From Melaminivora suipulveris (GTDB lineage: Bacteria > Pseudomonadota > Gammaproteobacteria > Burkholderiales > Burkholderiaceae_C), in assembly GCF_003008575.1 (NCBI RefSeq), contig NZ_CP027667.1:2690001-2754000 (forward strand): 64,000 nt of DNA, in the 5' to 3' direction. The notes under the pieces are model-generated. The model did no database searches. It was not told the origin of the DNA and worked only from the letters and a program-made list of their open reading frames with translations. Position 1 is the stretch's first letter. Each line of letters begins with the position of its first letter. A program made the position numbers and the translations under genes. Shown one piece after another: positions 24,754 through 33,494 of this stretch.

Positions 24754-26804
24754 GGCGTGGCAACGATGTGGGGACCGGCCAGCGGCAGCTCGGCGATGAA
24801 CAACGCGCCGCCCAGCGCGGCATCGGCCTGCACCAGGATACGCCCGTGGTGCGCTTCGGCGATGGAGCGGCAGATGGCCAGGCCCATCCCCATGCCGCCC
24901 TCCTTGGTGCTGTAGAAGGCGTCGAAGATGCGTCCACGCGCGTCCTGCGCCACACCGGGGCCGTTGTCGGCGACCTCCAGGCAGACCTGCTGCGCGTCGT
25001 GCGCAGAGGGTTCCAGGCGCACCTGCACCTGTGGTGGCCGCTCGCCGCGCCGCGCCCAGTCCAGCGCATTGCTGCACAGGTTGTGCACCAGATGCTCCAG
25101 CAGCAGCTCGTCGCCCTGCACCCACACGGGGCCGGGTGGCAGCGACAGCTGTAGCGTGGCCGGGCCGGCGTCCTGCGCGGAGTGCGCTGCGCGGCGCACC
25201 AGCGGCACCAGATCCAGGCGCTGGAGGTTCAGCTCGCGCCGCCGAGCAAAGGCGTTCACACGCTGGGTCACGCCGCCGGCGCGTTCGGCCAGGCGCGCCA
25301 TGCGCTGGGCCACGGCGGCGAGCTCGCCTTGCGAGACGCTGCCGCGCTGCAGGCGGTTGACCAGGCCGTTGGCAAAGCTGGCCAGCGCGCCCAGCGGCTG
25401 GTTCAGTTCGTGCGCAAGGGTCGAGGCCACCTCGCCCACCGCCACCAGGCGCGCCGAGGCCTCGAGCTTTTCCTGCTGCGAGGCGGCCAGGCGCTGGGCG
25501 CGCTTGCGCTCGCTGATGTCCAGGACGGAGCTCATCCAGCCGATTTGCGTGCCGTCGGCCGCAGTGAGCGGCGCCTCGTGGATCAGCACGTCCACCAGAT
25601 GGCCGTCCCGGTGGCGAAACTGCGCCTCCGTGCCCTGTGGCTGCGTGCCCTGGCGCATGACGGAGGCGTGCAGCGCGGACAGCTGCGCCGCCTGCTCGGC
25701 CGGCCAGTAGGGCATGGGCGCGCGCGCGCCGCGCAACTCCTCGCCGGCATAGCCCAGCATGCTGCAGAAGGCGTTGTTGACGTACAGGATGCGGCCGTCC
25801 ATGTCCCAGGCGCGCATGCCGATGCTGACCGAGCGCTCCATGGCCGTGCGCAGCGCCACCTCGGCCTCCAGGCGCTGCTGCACCTGCTGGCGCTTGGCGA
25901 AGTCGCGTCGCAGCGCGGCCAGGGCGGCCAGCATGCCGAGCAGAAACATCAGCGCCACCAGAAAGAACACGCGCGGCACGGCCGGCGCCTGCGGCCCTTG
26001 CGGCACCACCTCCAGCAGCAGGTCGGCGCCGGGCAGGTTCATGACGGTGCGGTATGGCGCGGGCTGACGCGGGGCGGCGGCGGGCGATGTCTGGTCGCCA
26101 TCGACCACCAGGCGCACGCCCTGCTTGCGCGCGAACCATGGCGGCAGCAGCGCGTCGACGGCAGCGCGCATGGCCAGCTGCACCACGTACACGCCGGCCA
26201 TGTGCGTGCCGTCGAAGTAGGGCACGGCCAGCCACAGCCGGTCGGTGCTTGCGCCGTCTGCGCGCTGCATGGGGCCGGCGTAGCTGGCGCGGCGCAGGCC
26301 GCGGGCGACGTCCTCCAGGGTCTGCAGCGCTTGCTGATTGGCGTCGCCGCCCATGGCGTCGGCCTGCCAGACGGCCACGTCGCCACTGCTGCTGCCTTCT
26401 TCGGCCAGCCAGGCGCGCGCCGTGACGACGCCTGGCGCACGCAGCAGCAGGCCGGCGGAGGATTCGTCCGCGAGCGGATCGGAGTGGTCGCCGACGGCGT
26501 CGCCCCCGCTGGCGGCCCTGCCCAGCGCCGCCTGGCGCGCCAACTGGGCCACGTCGCTTTCCAGCCGGCGGAAGTGGAACTGCACGCTTTGCTCCAGCCA
26601 CTGCGCGTCCGCCCCCTGGCGGCGTTCCTCCTCTTCGCTCTCGTAACGGTTCAGATACCAGCCCAGCGCCACCACGGCCGAGACGATCAGCACCGCCAGG
26701 CCCATCATCCACAACACCGTCCAGCGGCTGCGGTCGGGCGCATGGCGCGTGCTGGCGTGCAGCAGTGCGAAGTCGTCGGCGGGCGGGGGGCTGCTCAGGG
26801 GCAC
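24750..26804 (-). CDS. DctS-like sensor histidine kinase
   Basis: A 684-residue membrane kinase. A first helix (residues ~28-50) and a second (~282-305, VFFLVALMFLLGMLAALAAL) flank a large periplasmic domain of double-Cache size. A PAS domain follows (~330-455, SMLGYAGEELRGARAPM, SVLDISERKRAQ), then a His kinase core with AHELNQPLGALASF carrying the phospho-accepting His, and the ATP-binding motifs NLCSNALDWARRG, ADNGPGVAQ and GGMGMGLAICRSI. This is the layout of DctS/DctB sensors for C4-dicarboxylates. It is coupled to the downstream regulator and divergent from a DctP-type gene, supporting a dicarboxylate sensing role. Confidence 0.92.
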   Translation of the reverse strand: MPLSSPPPADDFALLHASTRHAPDRSRWTVLWMMGLAVLIVSAVVALGWYLNRYESEEEERRQGADAQWLEQSVQFHFRRLESDVAQLARQAALGRAASGGDAVGDHSDPLADESSAGLLLRAPGVVTARAWLAEEGSSSGDVAVWQADAMGGDANQQALQTLEDVARGLRRASYAGPMQRADGASTDRLWLAVPYFDGTHMAGVYVVQLAMRAAVDALLPPWFARKQGVRLVVDGDQTSPAAAPRQPAPYRTVMNLPGADLLLEVVPQGPQAPAVPRVFFLVALMFLLGMLAALAALRRDFAKRQQVQQRLEAEVALRTAMERSVSIGMRAWDMDGRILYVNNAFCSMLGYAGEELRGARAPMPYWPAEQAAQLSALHASVMRQGTQPQGTEAQFRHRDGHLVDVLIHEAPLTAADGTQIGWMSSVLDISERKRAQRLAASQQEKLEASARLVAVGEVASTLAHELNQPLGALASFANGLVNRLQRGSVSQGELAAVAQRMARLAERAGGVTQRVNAFARRRELNLQRLDLVPLVRRAAHSAQDAGPATLQLSLPPGPVWVQGDELLLEHLVHNLCSNALDWARRGERPPQVQVRLEPSAHDAQQVCLEVADNGPGVAQDARGRIFDAFYSTKEGGMGMGLAICRSIAEAHHGRILVQADAALGGALFIAELPLAGPHIVATP

Positions 26805-26857
26805 GGCGGTAAGGGGCGCTGCGGCGGCGCGCGATGGGCGGCAAGATAATACCGGCC

Positions 26858-27883
26858 ATGCGCTCTCGCTCCACCCGACGCACTTTGGTTCAGGCCCTGG
26901 GCCTGACGGCGCTGCCGCGCCTGGCGGGTGCTGCAGCCCCGGCGGCCGGTCGCGCGCGGGTGACCCTGCGGCTGTCGCACGTCGTCGCGCGCGAAACCCC
27001 CAAGGGCCTGGCCCTGGAGAATTTTCGCGAGCGTGTGCAGGCCGCCAGCGATGGCGCCATCCAGGTCGTGATCCACCCCAACTCGCTGCTGTACGGCGAC
27101 GAGGACGAGATGCAGGCGCTGCAGCTGGGCGCGGTGGACATGCTGGCGCCCTCGCTGTCCAAGTTCGGGCCCATCGGGTTTCCGGAGTTCGAACTGTTCG
27201 ACCTGCCCTTCCTGTTCGACGACACGCAGCAGGTGCAGCGCGTCAAGCAGGGTCCGGTAGGCCAGGAGCTGCTGGCGCTGCTGGCGCGTCAGCGCCTGGT
27301 GGGCCTGGGCTACCTGGACAACGGCTTCAAGCACATGAGCGCCAACCGGCCTCTGCTGGCGCCCGAGGATTTCGTCGGCCTGCGCGCGCGCATCCAGGCC
27401 TCGCGCGTGATCGCGCACCAGATGCGCGCTCTGGGCGCGCGGCCGGTGGTGCTGTCCTTCGGCGAGACGCGGCGCGCGCTGGCCGCGCGCGTGGTCGACG
27501 GGACGGAAAACCCGGTCTCCAACTTCTGGACCCAGGGCATGCACAGAGTGCAGACCGATCTGAGCCTGACCCGCCACGGTTACCTGGGCTACTGCATCGT
27601 GGTGCACGAGCGCTTCTGGAGCCATCTGGCACCCACCGACCGCGCGCTGATCCAGCAGGCGCTGGCCGAGTCCCTGGCCTGGGGCAACACCATCGCGCAG
27701 CGGGCCAACGATCAGGACCTGGATGCGCTGCGTGCCAGCGGCGCCACCCGGGTGCACGCGCTGGATGCCGTGCAGCGCCAGCGCCTGCGCCATGCCACGC
27801 GCGGCGTGCACGAAGGGCTGGCGGCACGCATCGGTGAGGAGTGGATCCGCCGTATGCGCGGTGCGGCCCTCTCACCGATCTGA
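26858..27883 (+). CDS. DctP-type TRAP solute-binding protein, first paralogue
   Basis: A 341-residue periplasmic protein. The signal sequence carries twin arginine (RSRSTRRTLVQALGLTALP), so export may be by Tat. Family landmarks are present: LSHVVARETPKGLALE, FDLPFLFDDTQQVQR, LRARIQASRVIAHQMRALGA (carboxylate-binding Arg) and VDGTENPVSNFWTQ. It is a clear paralogue of the DctP encoded 115 bases downstream. Being between the sensor kinase and the full dctPQM set, it might serve as a second importer protein or as a sensory co-receptor for the kinase. An in-frame ATG at 26834 is also possible; I prefer 26858, which begins the basic signal region. Confidence 0.85.
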   Translation: MRSRSTRRTLVQALGLTALPRLAGAAAPAAGRARVTLRLSHVVARETPKGLALENFRERVQAASDGAIQVVIHPNSLLYGDEDEMQALQLGAVDMLAPSLSKFGPIGFPEFELFDLPFLFDDTQQVQRVKQGPVGQELLALLARQRLVGLGYLDNGFKHMSANRPLLAPEDFVGLRARIQASRVIAHQMRALGARPVVLSFGETRRALAARVVDGTENPVSNFWTQGMHRVQTDLSLTRHGYLGYCIVVHERFWSHLAPTDRALIQQALAESLAWGNTIAQRANDQDLDALRASGATRVHALDAVQRQRLRHATRGVHEGLAARIGEEWIRRMRGAALSPI

Positions 27884-27902
27884 CGCTGGCCGTCATCGTT
27901 AC

Positions 27903-27931
27903 GGGTTAACCCTAGCTGTGGAACGCCACAG
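27903..27931. promoter_or_regulatory. Paired palindromes upstream of dctPQM, candidate operator
   Basis: GGGTTAACCC (27903-27912, perfect palindrome) is followed three bases later by CTGTGG-AACG-CCACAG (27916-27931). A GTTAC pentamer flanks the block on both sides. They lie in the 114-base gap between the two dctP genes, where a regulator of the TRAP operon would bind. The DctR-like protein is the obvious candidate. Confidence 0.5.
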
Positions 27932-27997
27932 TTACCTCGGCCGGACGGTTTCCCTAAAGTGCGCGGCGTCATGAACCATTTCGCACAGGAGACCGCC

Positions 27998-29002
27998 ATG
28001 CGTTTTTCCATCAACAGCATCCTGGCCTGCGCCCTGCTGGCCGCCGGCGCCACCGTCGCCCACGCGCAGACGGTGATCAAGTTCAGCCACGTCGTGGCGC
28101 AGGACACGCCCAAGGGCAAGGCCGCCGAGTTCTTCGCCAAGAAGGCCGGAGAGCTGACCCAGGGCAAGGTCAAGGTCGAGGTCTATGCCAACAGCGCCTT
28201 GTACAAGGACAAGGAAGAGATGGAGGCGCTGCAGCTGGGTTCGGTGCAGATGCTGGCGCCATCGCTGGCCAAGTTCGGCCCGCTGGGCGTGAAGGAGTTC
28301 GAGGTCTTCGACCTGCCCTTCATCTTCGACAACCGCGACGAGCTGCACAAGATCACCACCGGCCCGGTGGGCGCGGGGCTGATGAAGAAGCTGCAGTCGC
28401 GCGGCATCACCGGCCTGGCCTTCTGGGACAACGGCTTCAAGGACTTCTCGGCCAACCGGCCGCTGCACGCCGTGGCCGACTACAAGGGCCTCAAATACCG
28501 CATCCAGTCGTCCAAGGTGCTGGAGGAAGAAATCCGCGCCCTGGGCGGCATCCCGCAGGTCATCGCCTTCGGCGAGACCTACCAGGCGCTGCAGACCGGC
28601 GTGGTGGACGCGACCGAGAACCCGCCGTCCAACTTCTACACGCAGAAGATGCACGAGGTGCAAAAGCACGTCAGCCTGACCAAGCACGGCTACCTGGGCT
28701 ACGCGGTCATCGTGAACAAGAAGTTCTGGGATGGCCTGCCCGCCGATGTGCGGGGCCAGCTGGAAGACGCCATGCGCCAGGCCACGGCCTACGCCAACCA
28801 GATCGCCCAGGACGAGAACGACCAGGCCATGGAAGCGGTGAGAAAGAGCGGCAAGACCACCATCTACACGCCCACCGCCGAAGAGCGCGCGGCGCTGAAG
28901 AAGGCCCTGGTGCCGGTGCACGACAAGATGTCCGGCCGCATCGGCAAGGACATCATCCAGGAGGTCTACAAGGCCACCGGCTTCGATCCCAAGAAGCTCT
29001 GA
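27998..29002 (+). CDS. dctP: TRAP dicarboxylate transporter substrate-binding protein
   Basis: A 334-residue periplasmic binding protein with a Sec signal peptide cleaved after AHAQ (residues 1-~23). It has FSHVVAQDTPKGKAAEFF, FDLPFIFDNRDELHK, GLKYRIQSSKV (substrate-binding Arg) and VDATENPPSNFYTQKMHEVQ, as in DctP proteins for succinate, fumarate and malate. The ATG at 27998 follows AGGAGACCGCC, so the upstream in-frame ATGs are not used. It delivers substrate to DctQM, encoded next. A strong hairpin after the gene probably lets the binding protein be made in excess. Confidence 0.95.
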   Translation: MRFSINSILACALLAAGATVAHAQTVIKFSHVVAQDTPKGKAAEFFAKKAGELTQGKVKVEVYANSALYKDKEEMEALQLGSVQMLAPSLAKFGPLGVKEFEVFDLPFIFDNRDELHKITTGPVGAGLMKKLQSRGITGLAFWDNGFKDFSANRPLHAVADYKGLKYRIQSSKVLEEEIRALGGIPQVIAFGETYQALQTGVVDATENPPSNFYTQKMHEVQKHVSLTKHGYLGYAVIVNKKFWDGLPADVRGQLEDAMRQATAYANQIAQDENDQAMEAVRKSGKTTIYTPTAEERAALKKALVPVHDKMSGRIGKDIIQEVYKATGFDPKKL

Positions 29003-29053
29003 TCTGATCGTGTAATCCACCGCCGGGGCGCAGCGCAGCGCTCCGGCGCACCT

Positions 29054-29077
29054 GAAGGCGCCCGGCCGGGCGCCTTC
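29054..29077 (+). other. Perfect 24-base palindrome between dctP and dctQ
   Basis: GAAGGCGCCCGG and its exact complement CCGGGCGCCTTC form one stem-loop in the 124-base dctP-dctQ gap, with no T run after it. Such intercistronic hairpins commonly protect the 3' end of the binding-protein mRNA or reduce readthrough into the membrane genes. Confidence 0.7.
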
Positions 29078-29126
29078 GCCGTGCACCCCGCACCGCGCAC
29101 CGACCTTCTCCGCGGAGAAACACCTC

Positions 29127-29828
29127 ATGATGAAAATCCTCGATCACCTGGAAGAGTGGCTGATCACCTTCCTGATGGGCGCCGCCACGCTCATCGTCTT
29201 CGTCGCGGTGCTGCACCGCTACACCGCGGGCTACCCGATACCGGGCCTGCAGGACTGGCTGCTGTCCATCAACATGACCTGGGCGCAGGAGCTGACCATC
29301 ATCATGTTCGTGTGGATGGCCAAGTTCGGCGCGGCCTACGGCGTGCGCACCGGCATCCACGTGGGCGTGGACGTGTTCATCAACCGCCTGGGCAAGAGCG
29401 CACGCGGCAAGTTCATCATCATCGGCATGGGCGCGGGCGCGCTGTTCACCGGCATCGTGGCCGTGATGGGCGCGACCTTCGTCTGGGACAACGGCGCGCA
29501 CTACGCCTTCTTCAAACTCGCCGGCATGAACGTCGAGGAGCTGATCGAGGGCCCGACCACCCCTGACCTGGAATGGCCCACCTGGATCGTCTACAGCGCC
29601 ATTCCCCTGGGCAGCGGGCTGATGTGTTTTCGCTTCCTGCAGGTGCTGGTGGGCTTCATCCGCACCGGCGATCTGCCGCACCACGACCACGGCCACGTCG
29701 ATGGGCTGGAGGAAACCCCCGAGGAGGACGCGGCGCAGAACACCTTGTTCTACAGCATGCAGGACAACCTGCACCCCGACGAAGACCGCCCCGGCGCGGA
29801 TGACAAAAAGCCAGGAGAGCGCAAGTGA
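29127..29828 (+). CDS. dctQ: TRAP transporter small membrane subunit
   Basis: A 233-residue inner-membrane protein with four hydrophobic helices (first: WLITFLMGAATLIVFVAVL; then TWAQELTIIMFVWMAKFG, FIIIGMGAGALFTGIVAV and WIVYSAIPLGSGLMCFRF). The conserved WAQELT...W..GAAYGVRTG block is typical of DctQ. The C-terminal ~50 residues are acidic and His-rich (HHDHGHVD) and cytosolic, longer than in most DctQ proteins. It pairs with DctM to import dicarboxylates with Na+. Its stop overlaps the dctM start by three to four bases. Confidence 0.94.
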   Translation: MMKILDHLEEWLITFLMGAATLIVFVAVLHRYTAGYPIPGLQDWLLSINMTWAQELTIIMFVWMAKFGAAYGVRTGIHVGVDVFINRLGKSARGKFIIIGMGAGALFTGIVAVMGATFVWDNGAHYAFFKLAGMNVEELIEGPTTPDLEWPTWIVYSAIPLGSGLMCFRFLQVLVGFIRTGDLPHHDHGHVDGLEETPEEDAAQNTLFYSMQDNLHPDEDRPGADDKKPGERK

Positions 29829-31108
29829 ACGCCGCCATCATCTTTCTGATCCTCGCGGCGCTGATGCTCACCGGCATGCCGGTGTCCATCTCGCTGGGCC
29901 TCACCGTCCTCACCTTCCTGTTCGGCTTCACCGACGTGCCGCTGGAGTCGGTGGCGCTCAAGCTGTTCACCGGCATCGAGAAGTTCGAGATCATGGCGAT
30001 CCCCTTCTTCATCCTGGCCGGCAACTTTTTGACGCACGGCGGCGTGGCGCGGCGCATGATCAACTTCGCCACCGCCATGGTCGGCCACTGGTATGGCGGC
30101 CTGGGCCTGGGCGGCGTGCTGGCCTGCGCGCTGTTCGCGGCGGTGTCGGGCTCAAGCCCCGCCACCGTGGTGGCGATCGGCTCCATCTTGCTGCCGGCCA
30201 TGGTCAAGGCGGGCTTTCCCAACCGCTTTGGCGCGGGCGTGATCACCACTTCGGGGGCGCTAGGCATTCTGATCCCGCCGTCCATCGTCATGGTGATGTA
30301 CGCCGTGGCCACCAACACCTCGGTAGGCGCGCTGTTCATGGCCGGTGTGGTGCCGGGTCTGGTGCTGGCGCTGGTGCTGGGCGGCGTGACCTACTGGCGC
30401 GCGCGCAAGTACGACTACCCGCGCCTGCCAAAAGCCTCGTGGGGCGAGCGCTGGACGGCGTTTCGCAAGTCGGCCTGGGGGTTGTTTTTGATCATCGTGG
30501 TCATGGGCGGCATCTACGCCGGCATCTTCACGCCCACCGAGGCGGCAGCGATGAGCGCGGTCTACGCCTTCATCGTGGCCGTGTTCATCTACAAGGACCT
30601 GACGCTCAAGGACGTGCCGCGCGTGCTGCTGTCCTCGGCCAACATGAGCGCGATGCTGCTGTACATCATCACCAACGCGGTGCTGTTCAGCTTCATCATG
30701 ACCAACGAGAACATCCCGCAGGCGCTCGCTGACTGGATGCTGGGCAACGGCCTGGGCGTGATCGCCTTCCTGCTGGCGGTGAACGTGATATTGCTGCTGG
30801 CGGGCAACTTCATGGAGCCGTCGTCCATCATGCTGATCTTCGCGCCCATCCTGTTCCCGGTGGCCATGAAGCTGGGGATCGATCCGATCCACTTCGGCAT
30901 CATCATGGTGGTGAACATGGAGGTCGGCATGTGCCACCCGCCGGTGGGGCTGAACCTGTATGTGGCTTCAGGGATCACCAAGATGGGCATCACCGAGCTC
31001 ACCGTGGCGGTGTGGCCGTGGCTGCTGGCGATGCTGGGCTTCCTGGTCGTCGTGACCTACGTGCCCGAGCTGAGCCTGTGGTTCCCGCGCATGCTGGGCA
31101 TGCTGTGA
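29825..31108 (+). CDS. dctM: TRAP transporter large membrane subunit
   Basis: A 427-residue membrane protein with about 12 helices, the transport subunit of the TRAP system. Family motifs seen: FEIMAIPFFILAGNFLTHGG, SGSSPATVVAIGSILLPAM, TTSGALGILIPPSIVMV and EVGMCHPPVGLNLYVA. The start is the GTG at 29825, overlapping the dctQ stop, so translation is coupled. It completes dctPQM for C4-dicarboxylate-type acids. A strong terminator follows. Confidence 0.96.
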   Translation: MNAAIIFLILAALMLTGMPVSISLGLTVLTFLFGFTDVPLESVALKLFTGIEKFEIMAIPFFILAGNFLTHGGVARRMINFATAMVGHWYGGLGLGGVLACALFAAVSGSSPATVVAIGSILLPAMVKAGFPNRFGAGVITTSGALGILIPPSIVMVMYAVATNTSVGALFMAGVVPGLVLALVLGGVTYWRARKYDYPRLPKASWGERWTAFRKSAWGLFLIIVVMGGIYAGIFTPTEAAAMSAVYAFIVAVFIYKDLTLKDVPRVLLSSANMSAMLLYIITNAVLFSFIMTNENIPQALADWMLGNGLGVIAFLLAVNVILLLAGNFMEPSSIMLIFAPILFPVAMKLGIDPIHFGIIMVVNMEVGMCHPPVGLNLYVASGITKMGITELTVAVWPWLLAMLGFLVVVTYVPELSLWFPRMLGML

Positions 31109-31158
31109 CGGGCGCGCCCTGCTGCGCCAGGGCGGGCGCTGCAGCCCATTGAAAGAAG

Positions 31159-31198
31159 AACTGCCAGCGCTGGTTGCACCAGGGCTGGCAGTTTTTTT
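31159..31198 (+). terminator. Terminator of the dctPQM operon
   Basis: AACTGCCAGC (31159-31168) pairs perfectly with GCTGGCAGTT (31184-31193), followed by TTTTTT. It is 50 bases after the dctM stop. The clearest terminator in the window. Confidence 0.92.
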
Positions 31199-31267
31199 GC
31201 GGGGTCGGCCGGCGGGCAAAAACCGGCTGGGGGTCCGCCGACCGCGGCCGCTGCGCTACAGGCCGGG

Positions 31268-31340
31268 TAGCTAAAAAATACGCGAAATCGGCCTCCAGCC
31301 CTTGTCCACCAACGGCGTATAGCTATCGATAGAATAGCAA
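31268..31340 (-). repeat. Dispersed intergenic repeat, copy 5
   Basis: On the minus strand it reads GCTATTCTATCGATAGCTAT, later GGTGGACAAGGGCTGGAGG and CCGATTTCGCG. It ends directly after the metG stop codon. Longest copy, with GTGGACAAG as in copy 7. Confidence 0.8.
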
Positions 31341-33410
31341 TCAGCTGATGCGCATGCCCGGCTGCGCGCCTGGGAAGGGCTCCAGCACGTATAGGCCCGG
31401 CTGCGCCTGCTCGTCCGCGTGGCTGGCGGCCAGCACCATGCCCTCGCTCAAGCCGAACTTCATCTTGCGCGGCGCCAGGTTGGCCACCAGCACCGTGAGC
31501 TTGCCGGCGAGCTGCTCGGGCGCGTACATGCTGGCGATGCCCGAGAACACGTTGCGCAGGCGGCCCTCGCCCGCGTCCAGGGTCAGCTGTAGCAGCTTGG
31601 TCGAGCCCTCCACCGCCTTGCACTCGACGATTTTTGCGATGCGCAGATCGACCTTGGCGAAGTCGTCGATGGTGATGGTCGGCGCGATCTCCTCGCCGCC
31701 GGGCAGGGGCGGTTCCTCGGCTGGAAGCTCGGGCAGGGCAAACAGGGCGTCCAGTTGCTCCACCGTCACGCGCTGCATCAGATGCTGGTACTGGCCGATG
31801 GCGTGATCCGCGCCCAGCGGTTTTTGCGCGTCGGCAAAAGCCAGCGGCGGCACGATCAGAAAGTTTTCCACCTGCGCGGCAAGCGCCGGCAGCATGGGCT
31901 TGAGATAGATCGTCAGCAGATAAAACGCCTCGATGCAGGTGCTGCACACGTCGTGCAGGCGCGCCTCCATGCCCTCCTGCTTCGCCAGCTCCCAGGGCTT
32001 GTTGGCGTCCACATAGGCGTTCACGCGGTCGCACAGCTGCATGATGTCGCGCGCGGCGCGGGCGGTGTCGCGCGCCTCATAGGCGGCGGCGATCGCCTCG
32101 GCCTGCGCACGCAGCGCGGCCAGCAGCTCCTGGCCGTCGCTGCTCACCACACCCAGCTTTCCACCAAAACGCTTGGCGATGAAGCCGGCCGCGCGCGAGG
32201 CGATGTTCACGTACTTGCCGATCAAGTCGGCGTTGACGCGCGCCATGAAGTCCTCGGGGTTGAAGTCGATGTCCTCGTTGCGGCCGTTGAGCTTGGCGCC
32301 CAGGTAGTAGCGCAGCCACTCGGGGTTCATGCCAAGGCTGAGGTACTTGAGCGGGTCCAGGCCCGTGCCGCGGCTCTTGCTCATCTTCTCGCCGTTGTTC
32401 ACGGTCATGAAGCCGTGCACGCAGATCTTGGTCGGCGTCTTCCTGCCGCTGAACTTCAGCATGGCCGGCCAGAAAAGCGTGTGGAAAGTGATGATGTCCT
32501 TGCCGATGAAGTGCACCTGCTCAAGCTGCGGGTCGGCCATGTAGGCGTCGTAGTCCTCGCCGCGCCGCTCAAGCAGGTTCTTCAGCGACGCCAGGTAGCC
32601 CACCGGCGCGTCCAGCCAGACGTAGAAGTATTTGCCCGGCGCATCCGGGATCTCGATGCCGAAGTAGGGTGCATCGCGCGAGATGTCCCAGTCGTCCAGG
32701 CCGGTGGAGGTGCTGCCGTCCGGGTTGGTGCGCGTGCCGAACCATTCGCGGATCTTGGCGGCCACCTCGGGCTGCACATGCTCGCCGTTTTGCGTCCACT
32801 CCTGCAAAAACTCCACGCAGCGCGGGTCGGACAGCTTGAAAAAGAAATGCTCCGAAGTCTTCAGCACCGGCTTGGCGCCCGACAGCGCCGAGTAGGGGTT
32901 GATCAGGTCGGTGGGCGCGTAGACCGAGCTGCAGACCTCGCAGTTGTCGCCGTACTGGTCCTTGGCATGGCAGCGCGGGCACTCGCCCTTGATGAAGCGG
33001 TCGGGCAGGAACATGTTCTTCTCGGGGTCGAAGAACTGCTCGATGGTGCGCGTCTCGATCAGGCCGGCGGCCTTCAGATCCAGGTAGATCTGCTGCGCCA
33101 GCTGGTGGTTTTCCGGCGCGTCGGTGCTGTGCCAGTTGTCAAAGGCGATGTGAAAGCCTTCCAGGTACTGCGCCCGGCCGGCGGCGATGCCCGCCACGAA
33201 CTCCTGCGGCGTCACGCCGGCCTTTTCGGCGGCGATCATGATGGGCGCGCCGTGCGCGTCGTCGGCGCCGACGAAATTCACCTGCGCGCCCTGCATTCGC
33301 TGGTACCGCACCCAGGTGTCGGCCTGGATGTATTCCATGATGTGGCCGATGTGGAAGTTGCCGTTGGCGTACGGCAGGGCGGTGGTGACGAAGATCTTGC
33401 GGGCGGTCAT
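31341..33410 (-). CDS. metG: Methionyl-tRNA synthetase
   Basis: A 689-residue class I aminoacyl-tRNA synthetase charging tRNA-Met. The HIGH motif is at residues 20-23 ([11 protein letters not shown]), the zinc knuckle reads [17 protein letters not shown], and KMSKS occurs in [13 protein letters not shown]. The C-terminal ~110 residues form a Trbp111-like dimerisation and tRNA-binding domain ([20 protein letters not shown]). Full length. The ATG at 33410 starts [17 protein letters not shown]. Monocistronic; the dispersed repeat begins at its stop. Confidence 0.98.
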   Translation of the reverse strand: MTARKIFVTTALPYANGNFHIGHIMEYIQADTWVRYQRMQGAQVNFVGADDAHGAPIMIAAEKAGVTPQEFVAGIAAGRAQYLEGFHIAFDNWHSTDAPENHQLAQQIYLDLKAAGLIETRTIEQFFDPEKNMFLPDRFIKGECPRCHAKDQYGDNCEVCSSVYAPTDLINPYSALSGAKPVLKTSEHFFFKLSDPRCVEFLQEWTQNGEHVQPEVAAKIREWFGTRTNPDGSTSTGLDDWDISRDAPYFGIEIPDAPGKYFYVWLDAPVGYLASLKNLLERRGEDYDAYMADPQLEQVHFIGKDIITFHTLFWPAMLKFSGRKTPTKICVHGFMTVNNGEKMSKSRGTGLDPLKYLSLGMNPEWLRYYLGAKLNGRNEDIDFNPEDFMARVNADLIGKYVNIASRAAGFIAKRFGGKLGVVSSDGQELLAALRAQAEAIAAAYEARDTARAARDIMQLCDRVNAYVDANKPWELAKQEGMEARLHDVCSTCIEAFYLLTIYLKPMLPALAAQVENFLIVPPLAFADAQKPLGADHAIGQYQHLMQRVTVEQLDALFALPELPAEEPPLPGGEEIAPTITIDDFAKVDLRIAKIVECKAVEGSTKLLQLTLDAGEGRLRNVFSGIASMYAPEQLAGKLTVLVANLAPRKMKFGLSEGMVLAASHADEQAQPGLYVLEPFPGAQPGMRIS

Positions 33411-33494
33411 GGCGGAGCGGTCGGGGCTTTCAGAGGTTTGCGCGAAAAACCCGCCATTTTAGGAACAGCGGCCTGCGTCCGCGCCCGCCGCCGC

